A stretch of DNA of 31,120 nucleotides from Collinsella sp. (GCA_019414265.1 DXMJ01000006.1:6062-37181), one strand, 5' to 3'; positions 16,935-24,101 are shown, counted from the stretch's first letter. Made by a program: numbers and translations. Notes: generated from the sequence alone by a model not told the origin.

Positions 16935-18023
16935 TTAGAGGCCAACGGCGGAGAGGATGAGGCCCCAGCCAGCGCCGATGACGTACATCATGATCAGGAA
17001 CACGGCATTTTCGCGGGCGCTGCGGTTGGTGCGGAACAGCACCAGATAACCCACGCCGGCGGAAATGAGCGTGCCGGCGAGCATCGGCGCCAGTTGCAGC
17101 GCGCCTTCCAGATACAGCTGTGTAATGACCACGCTCGCCGAGCAATTGGGAATCAGCCCGACAAGCGCCGAACCCAGGACAGCGAGTGTCTCGTTGCCGC
17201 GCAGGAACTGCTCGATCGCGGACTCGCCGAACGTCTCGAGCACGGCGACCAGAATCAGCGTCACCAGAAAAATGAATACCGAGACCTGCACGGTGTGCGA
17301 GATCGCACTGCGGATGATCGACAGGACAGGCGTCCCTTCGTGGGAGTGAGAGTGACCGTGACCATCATGGTGTTCATGTTCGCCCTCATGACCGTGATCG
17401 TGGCCATGTCCGTGTTCGTGCTCGTCCTCGTCTTCATCACAACCGCAATGGTCGCGCTCGCACAGCTCGTGGATGTGGTCGGCGCTCACGCCTGCCTCGG
17501 CCACCTCGTCGATGATGTCACCGCCGCTGTGGTCGTCGTGCGCGCAGTTCACGTGGGCCGGGTTGGCCGCGGTTCCCAGCACGGTACGGCGAATCGCCGC
17601 GTGCGCGCGGGCGTTACGGCGCAGGCCGCGAATGGCAGCGTCCACGATAAAACCCGTGACCAGTGCGATCAGCGCTTTCGAAGCCAAAAGCATCGCCATA
17701 GTCTGCACGGGAACCTGCTCGGCAAGCAACAGCGGCAGCATCTCATCGGAGGTCGAAAGGAACACCGCCACCAACGTGCCCAAGGTCACGACACGGCCGG
17801 CGTACAGCGTTGCTGCCATGGCCGAAAATCCGCACTGCGGCACCATGCCCAGCAGCGAGCCAACCACGGGACCCGCAGCGCCGGCGCGCTTGATAGCGCC
17901 GTTGACGCGGTCGCCCGCAACGTGCTCAAGTGTCTCGAGAGCAAGATACGTCACCAACAAAAACGGCACCAGCGACAGCGTGTCCTTGCCGGCGTCGAGC
18001 AGAATATCAATCAGTAAATCCAT
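16935..18023 (-). CDS. ArsP_2-type putative heavy-metal/manganese exporter with His-rich cytoplasmic loop
   Basis: 362 residues, predicted inner-membrane permease of the putative 10TM heavy-metal exporter family (ArsP_2). Two hydrophobic halves each contain a related signature: VVGSLLGMVPQCGFSAM in the first and ALVGLIPNCSASVVI in the second, where P-x-C residues may line the metal path. They are joined by a charged linker of roughly 90 residues. It has CERDHCGCDEDEDE and then a run dominated by His, Gly, Glu and Asp up to HSHSHEGTP. Such loops in other transporters bind Zn, Ni or Mn. Known family members are annotated for arsenic or manganese; the ion here is open. GAAAGG lies 12 nt before ATG 18023. 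Confidence 0.8.
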   Translation of the reverse strand: MDLLIDILLDAGKDTLSLVPFLLVTYLALETLEHVAGDRVNGAIKRAGAAGPVVGSLLGMVPQCGFSAMAATLYAGRVVTLGTLVAVFLSTSDEMLPLLLAEQVPVQTMAMLLASKALIALVTGFIVDAAIRGLRRNARAHAAIRRTVLGTAANPAHVNCAHDDHSGGDIIDEVAEAGVSADHIHELCERDHCGCDEDEDEHEHGHGHDHGHEGEHEHHDGHGHSHSHEGTPVLSIIRSAISHTVQVSVFIFLVTLILVAVLETFGESAIEQFLRGNETLAVLGSALVGLIPNCSASVVITQLYLEGALQLAPMLAGTLISAGVGYLVLFRTNRSARENAVFLIMMYVIGAGWGLILSAVGL

Positions 18024-18066
18024 GACGGATGGAACCTTTCGTGTCTTTCGGCAGCATTGTAAAAGT

Positions 18067-18133
18067 CCTAGCGGTCAACTAGGGTATTGTAGTTGTCCCG
18101 GGCGCGGTGCCAATAGTTGCCTATGGTAAACTA
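18067..18133. promoter_or_regulatory. Candidate operator dyads between the metal permease and the exonuclease gene
   Basis: CAACTA at 18076-18081 and TAGTTG at 18090-18095 form a dyad. A second TAGTT...AACTA dyad lies near 18114-18132, around GCCTATGGT. Both fall in the 171-bp divergent region. Similar tandem dyads with a shared half-site suggest one regulator, possibly metal-responsive given the permease, but no known consensus fits closely. Confidence 0.3.
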
Positions 18134-18194
18134 TCATCTCGCCATAACTCAGTAACCTCGAGCCGCACAACGCGGCCCGTCCAAGGAGTAGCAT

Positions 18195-19163
18195 ATGAAC
18201 GTATCGCAAGCACTCGAATACGAGCGCCAGCCGTTTATCCCCATGTTTATCTACGGCGACCACGGCGCCATGGAGTCCGAGCGCCAGAAGGGCGAGGAGG
18301 CCCTCAAGGTGCTCGAGACCGAGTACTTTACCGCCGAGGGCGACCCCGGCTTCGACTTTGCCACCGTGCGCGACCTGGCCGACCGCAACCGCGACCTGTG
18401 CGACCAGATTGGCGAGGCGCGTCTGCGCAACGTGACGCCCGCGACGCTCTCGCGCGGCCTGTCCGATGCCGACACCTGCGCCGCCATCGGCAAGATGCAA
18501 AAGCGCACCGCCGCGTCCGTTATGCGCGAAATCCGCGGCGACCGCGACGCGCTCGGCGTGGCCTACGCCCGCAAGCCCATCCAGGGCACCGTGCTCGGTA
18601 TCGACATCGAGACCACCGGACGTGCACCCGAGCGCGGCTATATCATCAACGTGGGCTGGGAGATCATGGAGCTCACCAGCGACGCCGTCCCGCATGACGC
18701 CGAGGCACACTACTGCGGCCTGCCCGACATCTACCGCGGCGAGGATGTGCCGTTGTCGAATATCCACCACATCACCTGGGACGACATCGACGGCAAAAAG
18801 CCGTTCCGCGAGAACAAAGAGCTGCAAAAGCAGCTGCTCAAGCTTATGAAGAAGTACCCGTACATGGCACACAACGCCGCCTTTGAGGACAGCTGGTTCA
18901 AGATCCACCTGGACGGCTACGCCGAGGCACGCCGCGCCGGCAAGATCATCGTCATCGACTCGCGCCAGATCTGCCGCAGCCTGGACGCCGACGTGCGCTC
19001 GCTCCCCCGCGAGTCCGCCCCCGCCGCGCTCGAGAACTGGGCACGCCGTCGCGGCACCCTCGCGCCCGACGCCAACGAGCAGCATCTGGGTCTGGACGAC
19101 ACCGACCTCATGCTCCGCACGGTACAGGCCGAGTTCAACCTCAAGAACCTATTCGCGAAATAG
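18195..19163 (+). CDS. DnaQ-like DEDDh 3'-5' exonuclease domain protein
   Basis: 322 residues. The first 130 or so are a charged helical region (DLADRNRDLCDQIGEARLRN, SVMREIRGDRDALG) with no recognised domain. The exonuclease domain starts at GTVLGIDIETTGRAPERG (Exo I, D-x-E). It continues with MAHNAAFEDSWF (Exo II) and ends with QHLGLDDTDLML (Exo III, His and Asp), so all four metal-binding acidic residues and the His appear present. Such proteins degrade ssDNA or RNA ends; relation to DNA polymerase proofreading is not implied by context. AAGGAG precedes ATG 18195. It is divergent from the permease and has no partner downstream. Confidence 0.82.
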   Translation: MNVSQALEYERQPFIPMFIYGDHGAMESERQKGEEALKVLETEYFTAEGDPGFDFATVRDLADRNRDLCDQIGEARLRNVTPATLSRGLSDADTCAAIGKMQKRTAASVMREIRGDRDALGVAYARKPIQGTVLGIDIETTGRAPERGYIINVGWEIMELTSDAVPHDAEAHYCGLPDIYRGEDVPLSNIHHITWDDIDGKKPFRENKELQKQLLKLMKKYPYMAHNAAFEDSWFKIHLDGYAEARRAGKIIVIDSRQICRSLDADVRSLPRESAPAALENWARRRGTLAPDANEQHLGLDDTDLMLRTVQAEFNLKNLFAK

Positions 19164-19512
19164 CAACGCCTGCGACAAACACTACTTGCTCACGAGCGGC
19201 CTCGCAGCGGGAAACACCGCAGCGGGGCCGCCCTATGTTCCACAGATAGATCTGCCATCACAAATTCTGAACCCTCATTTTGAACGATTTCGGCCAATTC
19301 CCGACACGTAATTCGTTGTCGGATGGTGATGCATCGATATCAAATGTGCAGCAATTGAGTTTTTATATGCTATAGCTAAGCTGCGATAACATTGATTTTA
19401 GGCATGCCAACCCATAATTGCGTCAAGCTTTTGGACAGCATTTGGTTAGGCCCCTAAAACGACTTTCCCACTCAGCGCCATCAGCACGGCATTAGCTGAC
19501 ACGATATATACC
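19164..19512. other. 349-bp intergenic region, no gene recognised
   Basis: It contains GC-rich imperfect symmetry just after the exonuclease stop (CGGCC at 19197-19201, GGCCG at 19226-19230), a CCGACA/TGTCGG hairpin at 19301-19306 and 19317-19322, and TTAGG-CC-CCTAA at 19446-19457. The second half is AT-rich and ends in ACGATATATACC directly before the next ATG. I see no ORF with a ribosome site and no structured RNA. Confidence 0.4.
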
Positions 19513-20703
19513 ATGAGTATCGTATTGTCACATACCACTGCAAAAGCGGTCTACCAGGCCGCGCATTCGGCGTCTACGAAAGACACCGAGCCCTGTAACC
19601 CTGCCGCGATTTACGGATCATGTCCCACCGGAACGCTCCTTGACGCAGCCGCAGAATGGCTCACCAAACACGATGTTTCCCTTGACGCAAATGATTGCCT
19701 CGAAGTAATGGTGTTTGATCGCAGGAATGCGCGCTATGCAATGAACTGTCAATGCCACGTTTCGTCAAAACGATTCTCGAGCTCACGCTTTATAGAGCTC
19801 AAAGATGGCATCTTCATTGTTGGCGTTGAGCTTTGCGCACTTCAGGCCGCCACCTATCTCCCTTTTCGCGAACTGGTGGAGTACTACTTTGAATTGTGCG
19901 GCGCTTACTCCCTTGGAACCGGCTCTTCCACCTCGTATAACGAGCGTTTCGCGCTCACCTCGACCGAAAGGTTAAAACAGTTCTTTAATTCCATTACCAG
20001 ATGCGACGGTCTGGCCCTTGCCCGAAAGGCGATTCAATGTGTGCGCGACGGATGCCGGTCTCCTATGGAAACGGCCTTTGTCATGATGCTAACGCTGCCT
20101 AAAAGCGAAGGAGGGCTTGGTATTAAGGGAATTGAGACCGATTGCGAGGTGCAGGTCACCGCTGCCGCAAAGAATCTCACGAGACGCAAAAAGTTCTTTA
20201 TGGATGCGTATCTAAAGAAATCTCGCACAGACATTGAATACAACGGGTTTTATCATGACGCGGAAGAAGACCGCGCCATCGATGAGGAGCGCAAGAATGC
20301 GCTTGCGTCCATGGGATACGGAATCATCACCGTCAGTCGTTATTCCTTTATGCATGCCAGCGCTTTCGTTAGGGTCATGGAGGCGATCCAACGGAAAGAG
20401 GGCATACGCCCCTCGCGTCTGCCAAAAGACTTTCAAATCATGCAAGAGGACCTGAGACAGTTTGTGCTCAGAAGGTTTATAGAAGAGAAAAAGAGAATTC
20501 AGAAGCAGCTTCGCCAGGATTCCGAAGATCGTCAACGAATCGACCTCGAAAAAGCAACACTCGAAGGCATCACGCTGGATGACCCGACAATAAATGAAGT
20601 TCCGGCAATCGATGACATGCAGACTGTCGAATCCGACAGCCCATCATTTGCCCAAATAAGCAGCCTCGCGCCCGAGGGCAGAATCTTCGGGGCCGGAAGC
20701 TAG
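19513..20703 (+). CDS. Orphan DUF559/Vsr-like PD-(D/E)XK protein, paralogue of 10218-11267
   Basis: 396 residues, not assigned to a named protein. It starts MSIVLSHTTAKAVYQAAHS. A central block reads GVELCALQAATYLP ... YYFELCGAYSLG. A C-terminal nuclease-like region follows: SPMETAFVMMLTLP, EGGLGIKGIE, TDIEYNGFYH, ERKNALASMGYGIITVSR, AFVRVMEAI. IEYNG followed by a helix and a GYGIITV strand is typical of DUF559/Vsr-like endonuclease folds. The last 100 residues are charged and probably coiled (RRFIEEKKRIQKQLRQDSED). No Shine-Dalgarno site precedes ATG 19513; a TATATA box sits about 5 bp ahead, so a leaderless transcript is possible. Base composition is more AT-rich than in neighbours. Confidence 0.65.
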   Translation: MSIVLSHTTAKAVYQAAHSASTKDTEPCNPAAIYGSCPTGTLLDAAAEWLTKHDVSLDANDCLEVMVFDRRNARYAMNCQCHVSSKRFSSSRFIELKDGIFIVGVELCALQAATYLPFRELVEYYFELCGAYSLGTGSSTSYNERFALTSTERLKQFFNSITRCDGLALARKAIQCVRDGCRSPMETAFVMMLTLPKSEGGLGIKGIETDCEVQVTAAAKNLTRRKKFFMDAYLKKSRTDIEYNGFYHDAEEDRAIDEERKNALASMGYGIITVSRYSFMHASAFVRVMEAIQRKEGIRPSRLPKDFQIMQEDLRQFVLRRFIEEKKRIQKQLRQDSEDRQRIDLEKATLEGITLDDPTINEVPAIDDMQTVESDSPSFAQISSLAPEGRIFGAGS

Positions 20704-20715
20704 ACCGGCTAACAA

Positions 20716-20964
20716 GGTGGGTACCCTAGCGATGTGCAAAATTGCGAGTATTCAGCAGGGTCGGCCCTCCAGCACCCACAAGTTAATCCAAATGAAAAAC
20801 AAAAACGCTATCGAACGGGAACGTTAGGCAACATTTGAGGAAGACCTTGTCTGTTTACCGCCCTTGGATAACTCTTGAGCGGCTTTATTTGGCCTGGAAT
20901 AGATTAACGGACCCCCTATAGTTGCAGAATACTCCAATTTTTGCACGGCGCGGGGGCACCCACC
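20716..20964. repeat. MITE-like element with 42-bp imperfect terminal inverted repeats
   Basis: The 42-bp end at 20716-20757 and the reverse complement of 20923-20964 have the same length and agree at 33 positions by eye. Shared blocks are GGTGGGT-CCC at the outside, GTGCAAAA in the middle and GAGTATTC-GCA at the inside. The roughly 165 bp between them has no convincing ORF. No transposase is present, so it would be non-autonomous or a regulatory repeat. It fills most of the gap between the nuclease-like gene and the metal-efflux promoter. Confidence 0.6.
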
Positions 20965-21048
20965 CCGGCATCGGCTATCAAAACCGCTCAGTCCGGAATC
21001 TCGTCCACTATTCCCCATCATTTTATGCGACGAATTACCTGTACGTCA

Positions 21049-21076
21049 TTGACATATGAACATGCGCTCATATAAT
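21049..21076 (+). promoter_or_regulatory. Consensus sigma-70 promoter of the metal-efflux cluster
   Basis: TTGACA at 21049-21054 and TATAAT at 21071-21076 are exact consensus boxes with a 16-bp spacer. The spacer is entirely occupied by the left arm of the operator, as expected for steric repression. Transcription should start near 21083. Confidence 0.88.
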
Positions 21077-21109
21077 CGGAAGTAAGTTATATGAGCGCAT
21101 GTTCATATG
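21053..21109. promoter_or_regulatory. SmtB/ArsR-type operator: perfect 22-bp inverted repeat
   Basis: Positions 21053-21074 and 21088-21109 are exact reverse complements, separated by 13 bp. Each arm is itself a degenerate dyad of the form ATATGAAC...TCATAT, the known SmtB/CadC/CzrA operator style. One site thus covers the promoter spacer and -10, and the second covers about +5 to +27. The repressor gene follows at 21123, so this is an autoregulatory site. Confidence 0.85.
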
Positions 21110-21122
21110 AAAGGATATTGCA

Positions 21123-21488
21123 ATGAGCAGCCACGCTGATGAAACAAAGACTGGCATCGAGGCCACCGAGCCGATCGTCCCCACCACCTGCTCGCCCGAG
21201 GACCTTCCCGACGAGGAACTTCTCTACGACCTTGCCGACCTGTTCAAGGTCTTCAGCGACACCACGCGCATCAAGATTCTCTATGCCCTCATGGGCCGCG
21301 AGCTCTGCGTGGCTGACATCGCCGAAGCGACCGCGACCTCGCAGTCTGCGGTGTCGCACCAGCTGCGCACGCTTAAGCAGTCGCACCTGGTCAAGTTCCG
21401 CCGCGACGGCCGCAACATTCTCTACTCGCTCGCTGACGATCATGTCTATACCATGCTCAACCAGGGCATGAGCCATATCTGCGAATAG
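21123..21488 (+). CDS. ArsR/SmtB-family metal-sensing repressor
   Basis: 121-residue winged-helix repressor that should release its operator on binding metal. The body LADLFKVFSDTTRIKILYAL, recognition helix TSQSAVSHQLRTLKQSHLV and wing FRRDGRNILYSL are typical. The C-terminal helix carries D-x-H-x10-H-x2-E (DDHVYTMLNQGMSHICE), the alpha5 Zn/Co site of SmtB/CzrA. The alpha3 CxC motif of CadC-type Cd/Pb sensors is incomplete (ELCVAD). This points to zinc as the main inducer. AAAGGA lies 7 nt before the ATG. The gene heads a cluster with an HMA protein and a P1B-ATPase, which it presumably controls through the shared operator sequence. Confidence 0.92.
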   Translation: MSSHADETKTGIEATEPIVPTTCSPEDLPDEELLYDLADLFKVFSDTTRIKILYALMGRELCVADIAEATATSQSAVSHQLRTLKQSHLVKFRRDGRNILYSLADDHVYTMLNQGMSHICE

Positions 21489-21551
21489 CAATCAACCACG
21501 GTATCAGCGCGGCCGGCACCCAGACCGCCAACACAGGGAAAGGAACCCACC

Positions 21552-21770
21552 ATGAAAAAGCAGTTTAAGCTCGACGAGATCGATTGCGCCAACTGCGCGC
21601 GTGAACTTCAGGACGAGCTGGCTAAGCTCGATGGCGTCAAGTCCGTTTCGGTCAACTTTATGACCCAGAAGCTGACGCTCGAGGCCGACGACGCCAAGTT
21701 CGACGAGGTCCTGGACCGCGTCGTTGAGTTCACCGCCGACGCCGAGCCGGACTGCGAGATCATTCTCTAA
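21552..21770 (+). CDS. Stand-alone heavy-metal-associated (HMA) domain protein
   Basis: 72 residues, a single ferredoxin-like HMA domain. The metal-binding CxxC sits in IDCANCARELQDEL near residue 13, followed by DGVKSVSVNFMTQKLTLEA and VVEFTADAEPDCEIIL. It resembles the N-terminal domain of Zn/Cd ATPases more than CopZ, since the loop reads DCANC. Because the ATPase encoded 99 bp downstream lacks an HMA domain, this protein probably supplies it in trans as a cytoplasmic metal donor. AAAGGA precedes ATG 21552. It lies 63 bp after the repressor gene, in the same transcript. Confidence 0.92.
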   Translation: MKKQFKLDEIDCANCARELQDELAKLDGVKSVSVNFMTQKLTLEADDAKFDEVLDRVVEFTADAEPDCEIIL

Positions 21771-21791
21771 CCCGCGCACACGTTGACCTGT

Positions 21792-21814
21792 AAGGCCGCG
21801 CTTGCCGCGGCCTT
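21792..21814 (+). terminator. Hairpin between HMA gene and ATPase gene, possible attenuator
   Basis: AAGGCCGCG at 21792-21800 pairs perfectly with CGCGGCCTT at 21806-21814 around CTTGC, but only TTT follows. It may reduce read-through from the upstream promoter, or simply stabilise the short upstream message. Confidence 0.5.
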
Positions 21815-21827
21815 TGCTCGCGAAATT

Positions 21828-21847
21828 ATATGAGCAAGTGTTCATAC
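21828..21847. promoter_or_regulatory. Third copy of the SmtB-like operator, upstream of the ATPase gene
   Basis: ATATGAGC...TGTTCATA at 21828-21846 matches the right arm of the 21053-21109 operator except for three central bases and one end base. It lies 23 bp before the ATPase ATG, so the ATPase is under direct control of the same repressor. No convincing separate -35/-10 pair could be fixed. Confidence 0.75.
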
Positions 21848-21869
21848 ACTCAAATGGGAGGTTTGAATC

Positions 21870-23822
21870 ATGGCAGCCGCCGACCCCAAAAAGAAAAAGA
21901 AGAAGCGCAAGAAGAAAGAGTCCCTTGAGCACAAGCGCAACCGCATCCTGGTAGCACTGGGCATTTTTGCCGTTGTTTATGCCCTCGACGAGCTCGGCGC
22001 CCTCACTATCGCATTTGGGGAGCCCGGCAACATCTACGCCAGCTTCGCGCTGTTCCTCGTGCCGTTTTTGATTGCCGGCTACGACGTACTGCAAAAGGCA
22101 TTCAATAACATCCGCCGCGGCAAGGCCTTCGACGAGAGCTTCCTCATGGCCGTCGCGACCATCGGCGCGTTTGCCATGGTGCTCTTCCCCGACACCGACC
22201 CGCACATGGCCGAAGGCGCCGCCGTCATGCTGTTCTACCAGGTCGGCGAGTTGTTCCAGGCATACGCCGTGGGCAAGAGCCGCAAGTCGATCAGTGCCAT
22301 GATGGACATCGCGCCCGACTACGCTAACGTCGAGCAAGCCGACGGCACACTCGAACAGGTCTTTCCCGATGACATCGCCGTCGACACCGTGATCGTGGTC
22401 AAGCCCGGCGAGCGCGTGCCTATCGACGGCGTCATCGTCGAGGGCGAAACCCAGCTCGACACCGCCGCGCTCACGGGCGAGTCAGTCCCCCGCCCCGCCA
22501 AGACCGGCGACGATATCATCAGCGGCTGCATCAACATGACGGGCCTCATCCACGTGCGCACCACCAAGCCCTTTGGCGAGTCAACCGTCGCGCGTGTTCT
22601 GGAGCTCGTGGAGAATGCCAGCGAAAAGAAGGCGCGCACCGAGAACTTCATCACGCGCTTTGCCCGCGTCTACACCCCCGCCGTCACTGGCGCTGCCGCG
22701 GTGCTCGCGCTTGGCGGCGGCCTGGTGACTGGCGCTTGGTCCGATTGGATCCTGCGCGGCCTGACCTTCCTGGTCGTCAGCTGCCCGTGCGCCCTCGTGA
22801 TCAGCGTACCGTTGAGTTTCTTTGGCGGCATCGGCGGCGCGTCCAAGCTGGGCGTTCTCATCAAGGGCTCCAACTACCTCGAGACGCTCGCCGACGTGGA
22901 CACCATCGTCTTCGACAAAACGGGCACCCTCACCAACGGCACGTTCTCAGTCGTCGCGGTGCACCCCGAGGCTGGCTATACCGAGCAGTCGCTGCTCGAA
23001 GTCGCAGCCCTTGCTGAGTCGTTCTTCGATCACCCCATCGCGCAGTCCGTGCGCGACGCCTACCAGGGCGAGGTCGACCCCAAGCGCGTGAGCGACTCCG
23101 CCAACGACGCGGGCCACGGCGTGACGGCAACCATCGACGGCAAGCACGTCGTCGTTGGCAACGCCAAGATGCTCGCCGCGGCCGGCGTTGAAGCACCGGA
23201 CTGTGAGGTTGTCGGCACGATCCTCCACGTGCTCGTTGACGGCGTGTACGCCGGCCACATCGTGATTGCAGACACCGTTAAGGCCGATGCGGAGCAAACG
23301 ATTCGCGACCTGCATGCCGCCGGTATCAACCGCACCGTCATGCTCACGGGCGACCGCGAGGAGGTTGCAGCGTCTGTGGCCAAGCAACTCGGTCTCGACG
23401 AGTTCCACGCGCAGCTCCTGCCGGGCGACAAGGTCGAGCGCGTTGAGGCGCTACTCGCGGCCGAAAGTGGCAAGGGCAAGCTCGCCTTTGTCGGCGACGG
23501 TATCAACGACGCTCCTGTGCTTACGCGCGCCGATGTGGGCATTGCCATGGGCGCCATGGGCTCCGACGCCGCGATCGAGGCCGCCGACGTGGTGCTGATG
23601 GACGACAAGCCGTCCAACATTTCCCGCGCGATCCGCGTGGCGCGCAAGACCATGTCGATTGTTTGGCAGAACATAATCTTTGCGCTGGGCATTAAGCTGC
23701 TGATCCTTGTGCTGGCAGCGCTGGGTATCGCCAATATGTGGCTTGCCGTCTTTGGCGACGTAGGCGTGGCGATCATCGCCATCCTGAACGCCATGCGCGC
23801 GATGGGTGTCAAGAACCTGTAG
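21870..23822 (+). CDS. Zinc/cadmium-exporting P1B-type ATPase (ZntA/CadA group)
   Basis: 650-residue inner-membrane pump. Visible motifs are TGES 202-205 (actuator), SCPCAL with CPC 305-307 (metal site), DKTGT with phosphorylated D349, HP 388-389, TGDR near 493 and GDGINDAP 542-549. The last membrane pair carries K609 and D630 in FGDVGVAI, the residues that mark Zn/Cd/Pb pumps (ZntA type) rather than Cu pumps. The usual N-terminal HMA domain is absent. Residues 7-16 are instead almost all lysine. The HMA domain is encoded separately just upstream. GGGAGG lies 7 nt before ATG 21870. Its own operator copy at 21828 indicates induction by metal. Confidence 0.94.
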   Translation: MAAADPKKKKKKRKKKESLEHKRNRILVALGIFAVVYALDELGALTIAFGEPGNIYASFALFLVPFLIAGYDVLQKAFNNIRRGKAFDESFLMAVATIGAFAMVLFPDTDPHMAEGAAVMLFYQVGELFQAYAVGKSRKSISAMMDIAPDYANVEQADGTLEQVFPDDIAVDTVIVVKPGERVPIDGVIVEGETQLDTAALTGESVPRPAKTGDDIISGCINMTGLIHVRTTKPFGESTVARVLELVENASEKKARTENFITRFARVYTPAVTGAAAVLALGGGLVTGAWSDWILRGLTFLVVSCPCALVISVPLSFFGGIGGASKLGVLIKGSNYLETLADVDTIVFDKTGTLTNGTFSVVAVHPEAGYTEQSLLEVAALAESFFDHPIAQSVRDAYQGEVDPKRVSDSANDAGHGVTATIDGKHVVVGNAKMLAAAGVEAPDCEVVGTILHVLVDGVYAGHIVIADTVKADAEQTIRDLHAAGINRTVMLTGDREEVAASVAKQLGLDEFHAQLLPGDKVERVEALLAAESGKGKLAFVGDGINDAPVLTRADVGIAMGAMGSDAAIEAADVVLMDDKPSNISRAIRVARKTMSIVWQNIIFALGIKLLILVLAALGIANMWLAVFGDVGVAIIAILNAMRAMGVKNL

Positions 23823-23838
23823 CGCTCGTGGTCCCTCC

Positions 23839-23965
23839 GGCCGGGGCCGGGCTTGGTTTTGAAAACGTCCTCGCGCATGAGGCCCGTCTTTCTTGCTCCT
23901 GCGGAGCAACGGAAAGGCGGGCCTCGCGCTGCGGAGTGTTTTCAAAACCAAGCCCGGCCCCGGCC
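23839..23965. repeat. 127-bp near-complete hairpin with perfect 28-bp arms
   Basis: The arms 23839-23866 and 23938-23965 are exact reverse complements. Pairing continues inside: GCGC-(AT)-GAGGCCCG-TCTTTC at 23873-23892 faces GAAAGGCGGGCCTCGCGC at 23912-23929 with one bulge and one mismatch, and TTGCTCC/GGAGCAA closes the tip. It lies 17 bp after the ATPase stop, between convergent genes. No T run follows either end. It may be a mobile or recombinogenic palindrome, or a strong bidirectional 3' end. The rest, 23966-24101, shows nothing I recognise. Confidence 0.75.
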
Positions 23966-24101
23966 TGCATTGACACAGCTGGCGGTTCTTGGGCATCGCT
24001 TGCTGGCGGGGTTCCTTTGCTGAAATGGACTTGGCCGAAAGGGCCGCTGGTCCCGGTCGCTGGTTCGCGCTTTGCGTGAACTCCGCGCTACTGTGGGTCA
24101 G

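Noticed and set aside
17094..18017. 307-codon plus-strand frame opposite the metal permease
   Set aside because: Antisense of the transmembrane and His-rich coding sequence, without a start signal.
18024..18194. Manganese riboswitch (yybP-ykoY type) upstream of the metal permease
   Set aside because: The leader is too short and lacks the conserved loop sequences; only small dyads are present.
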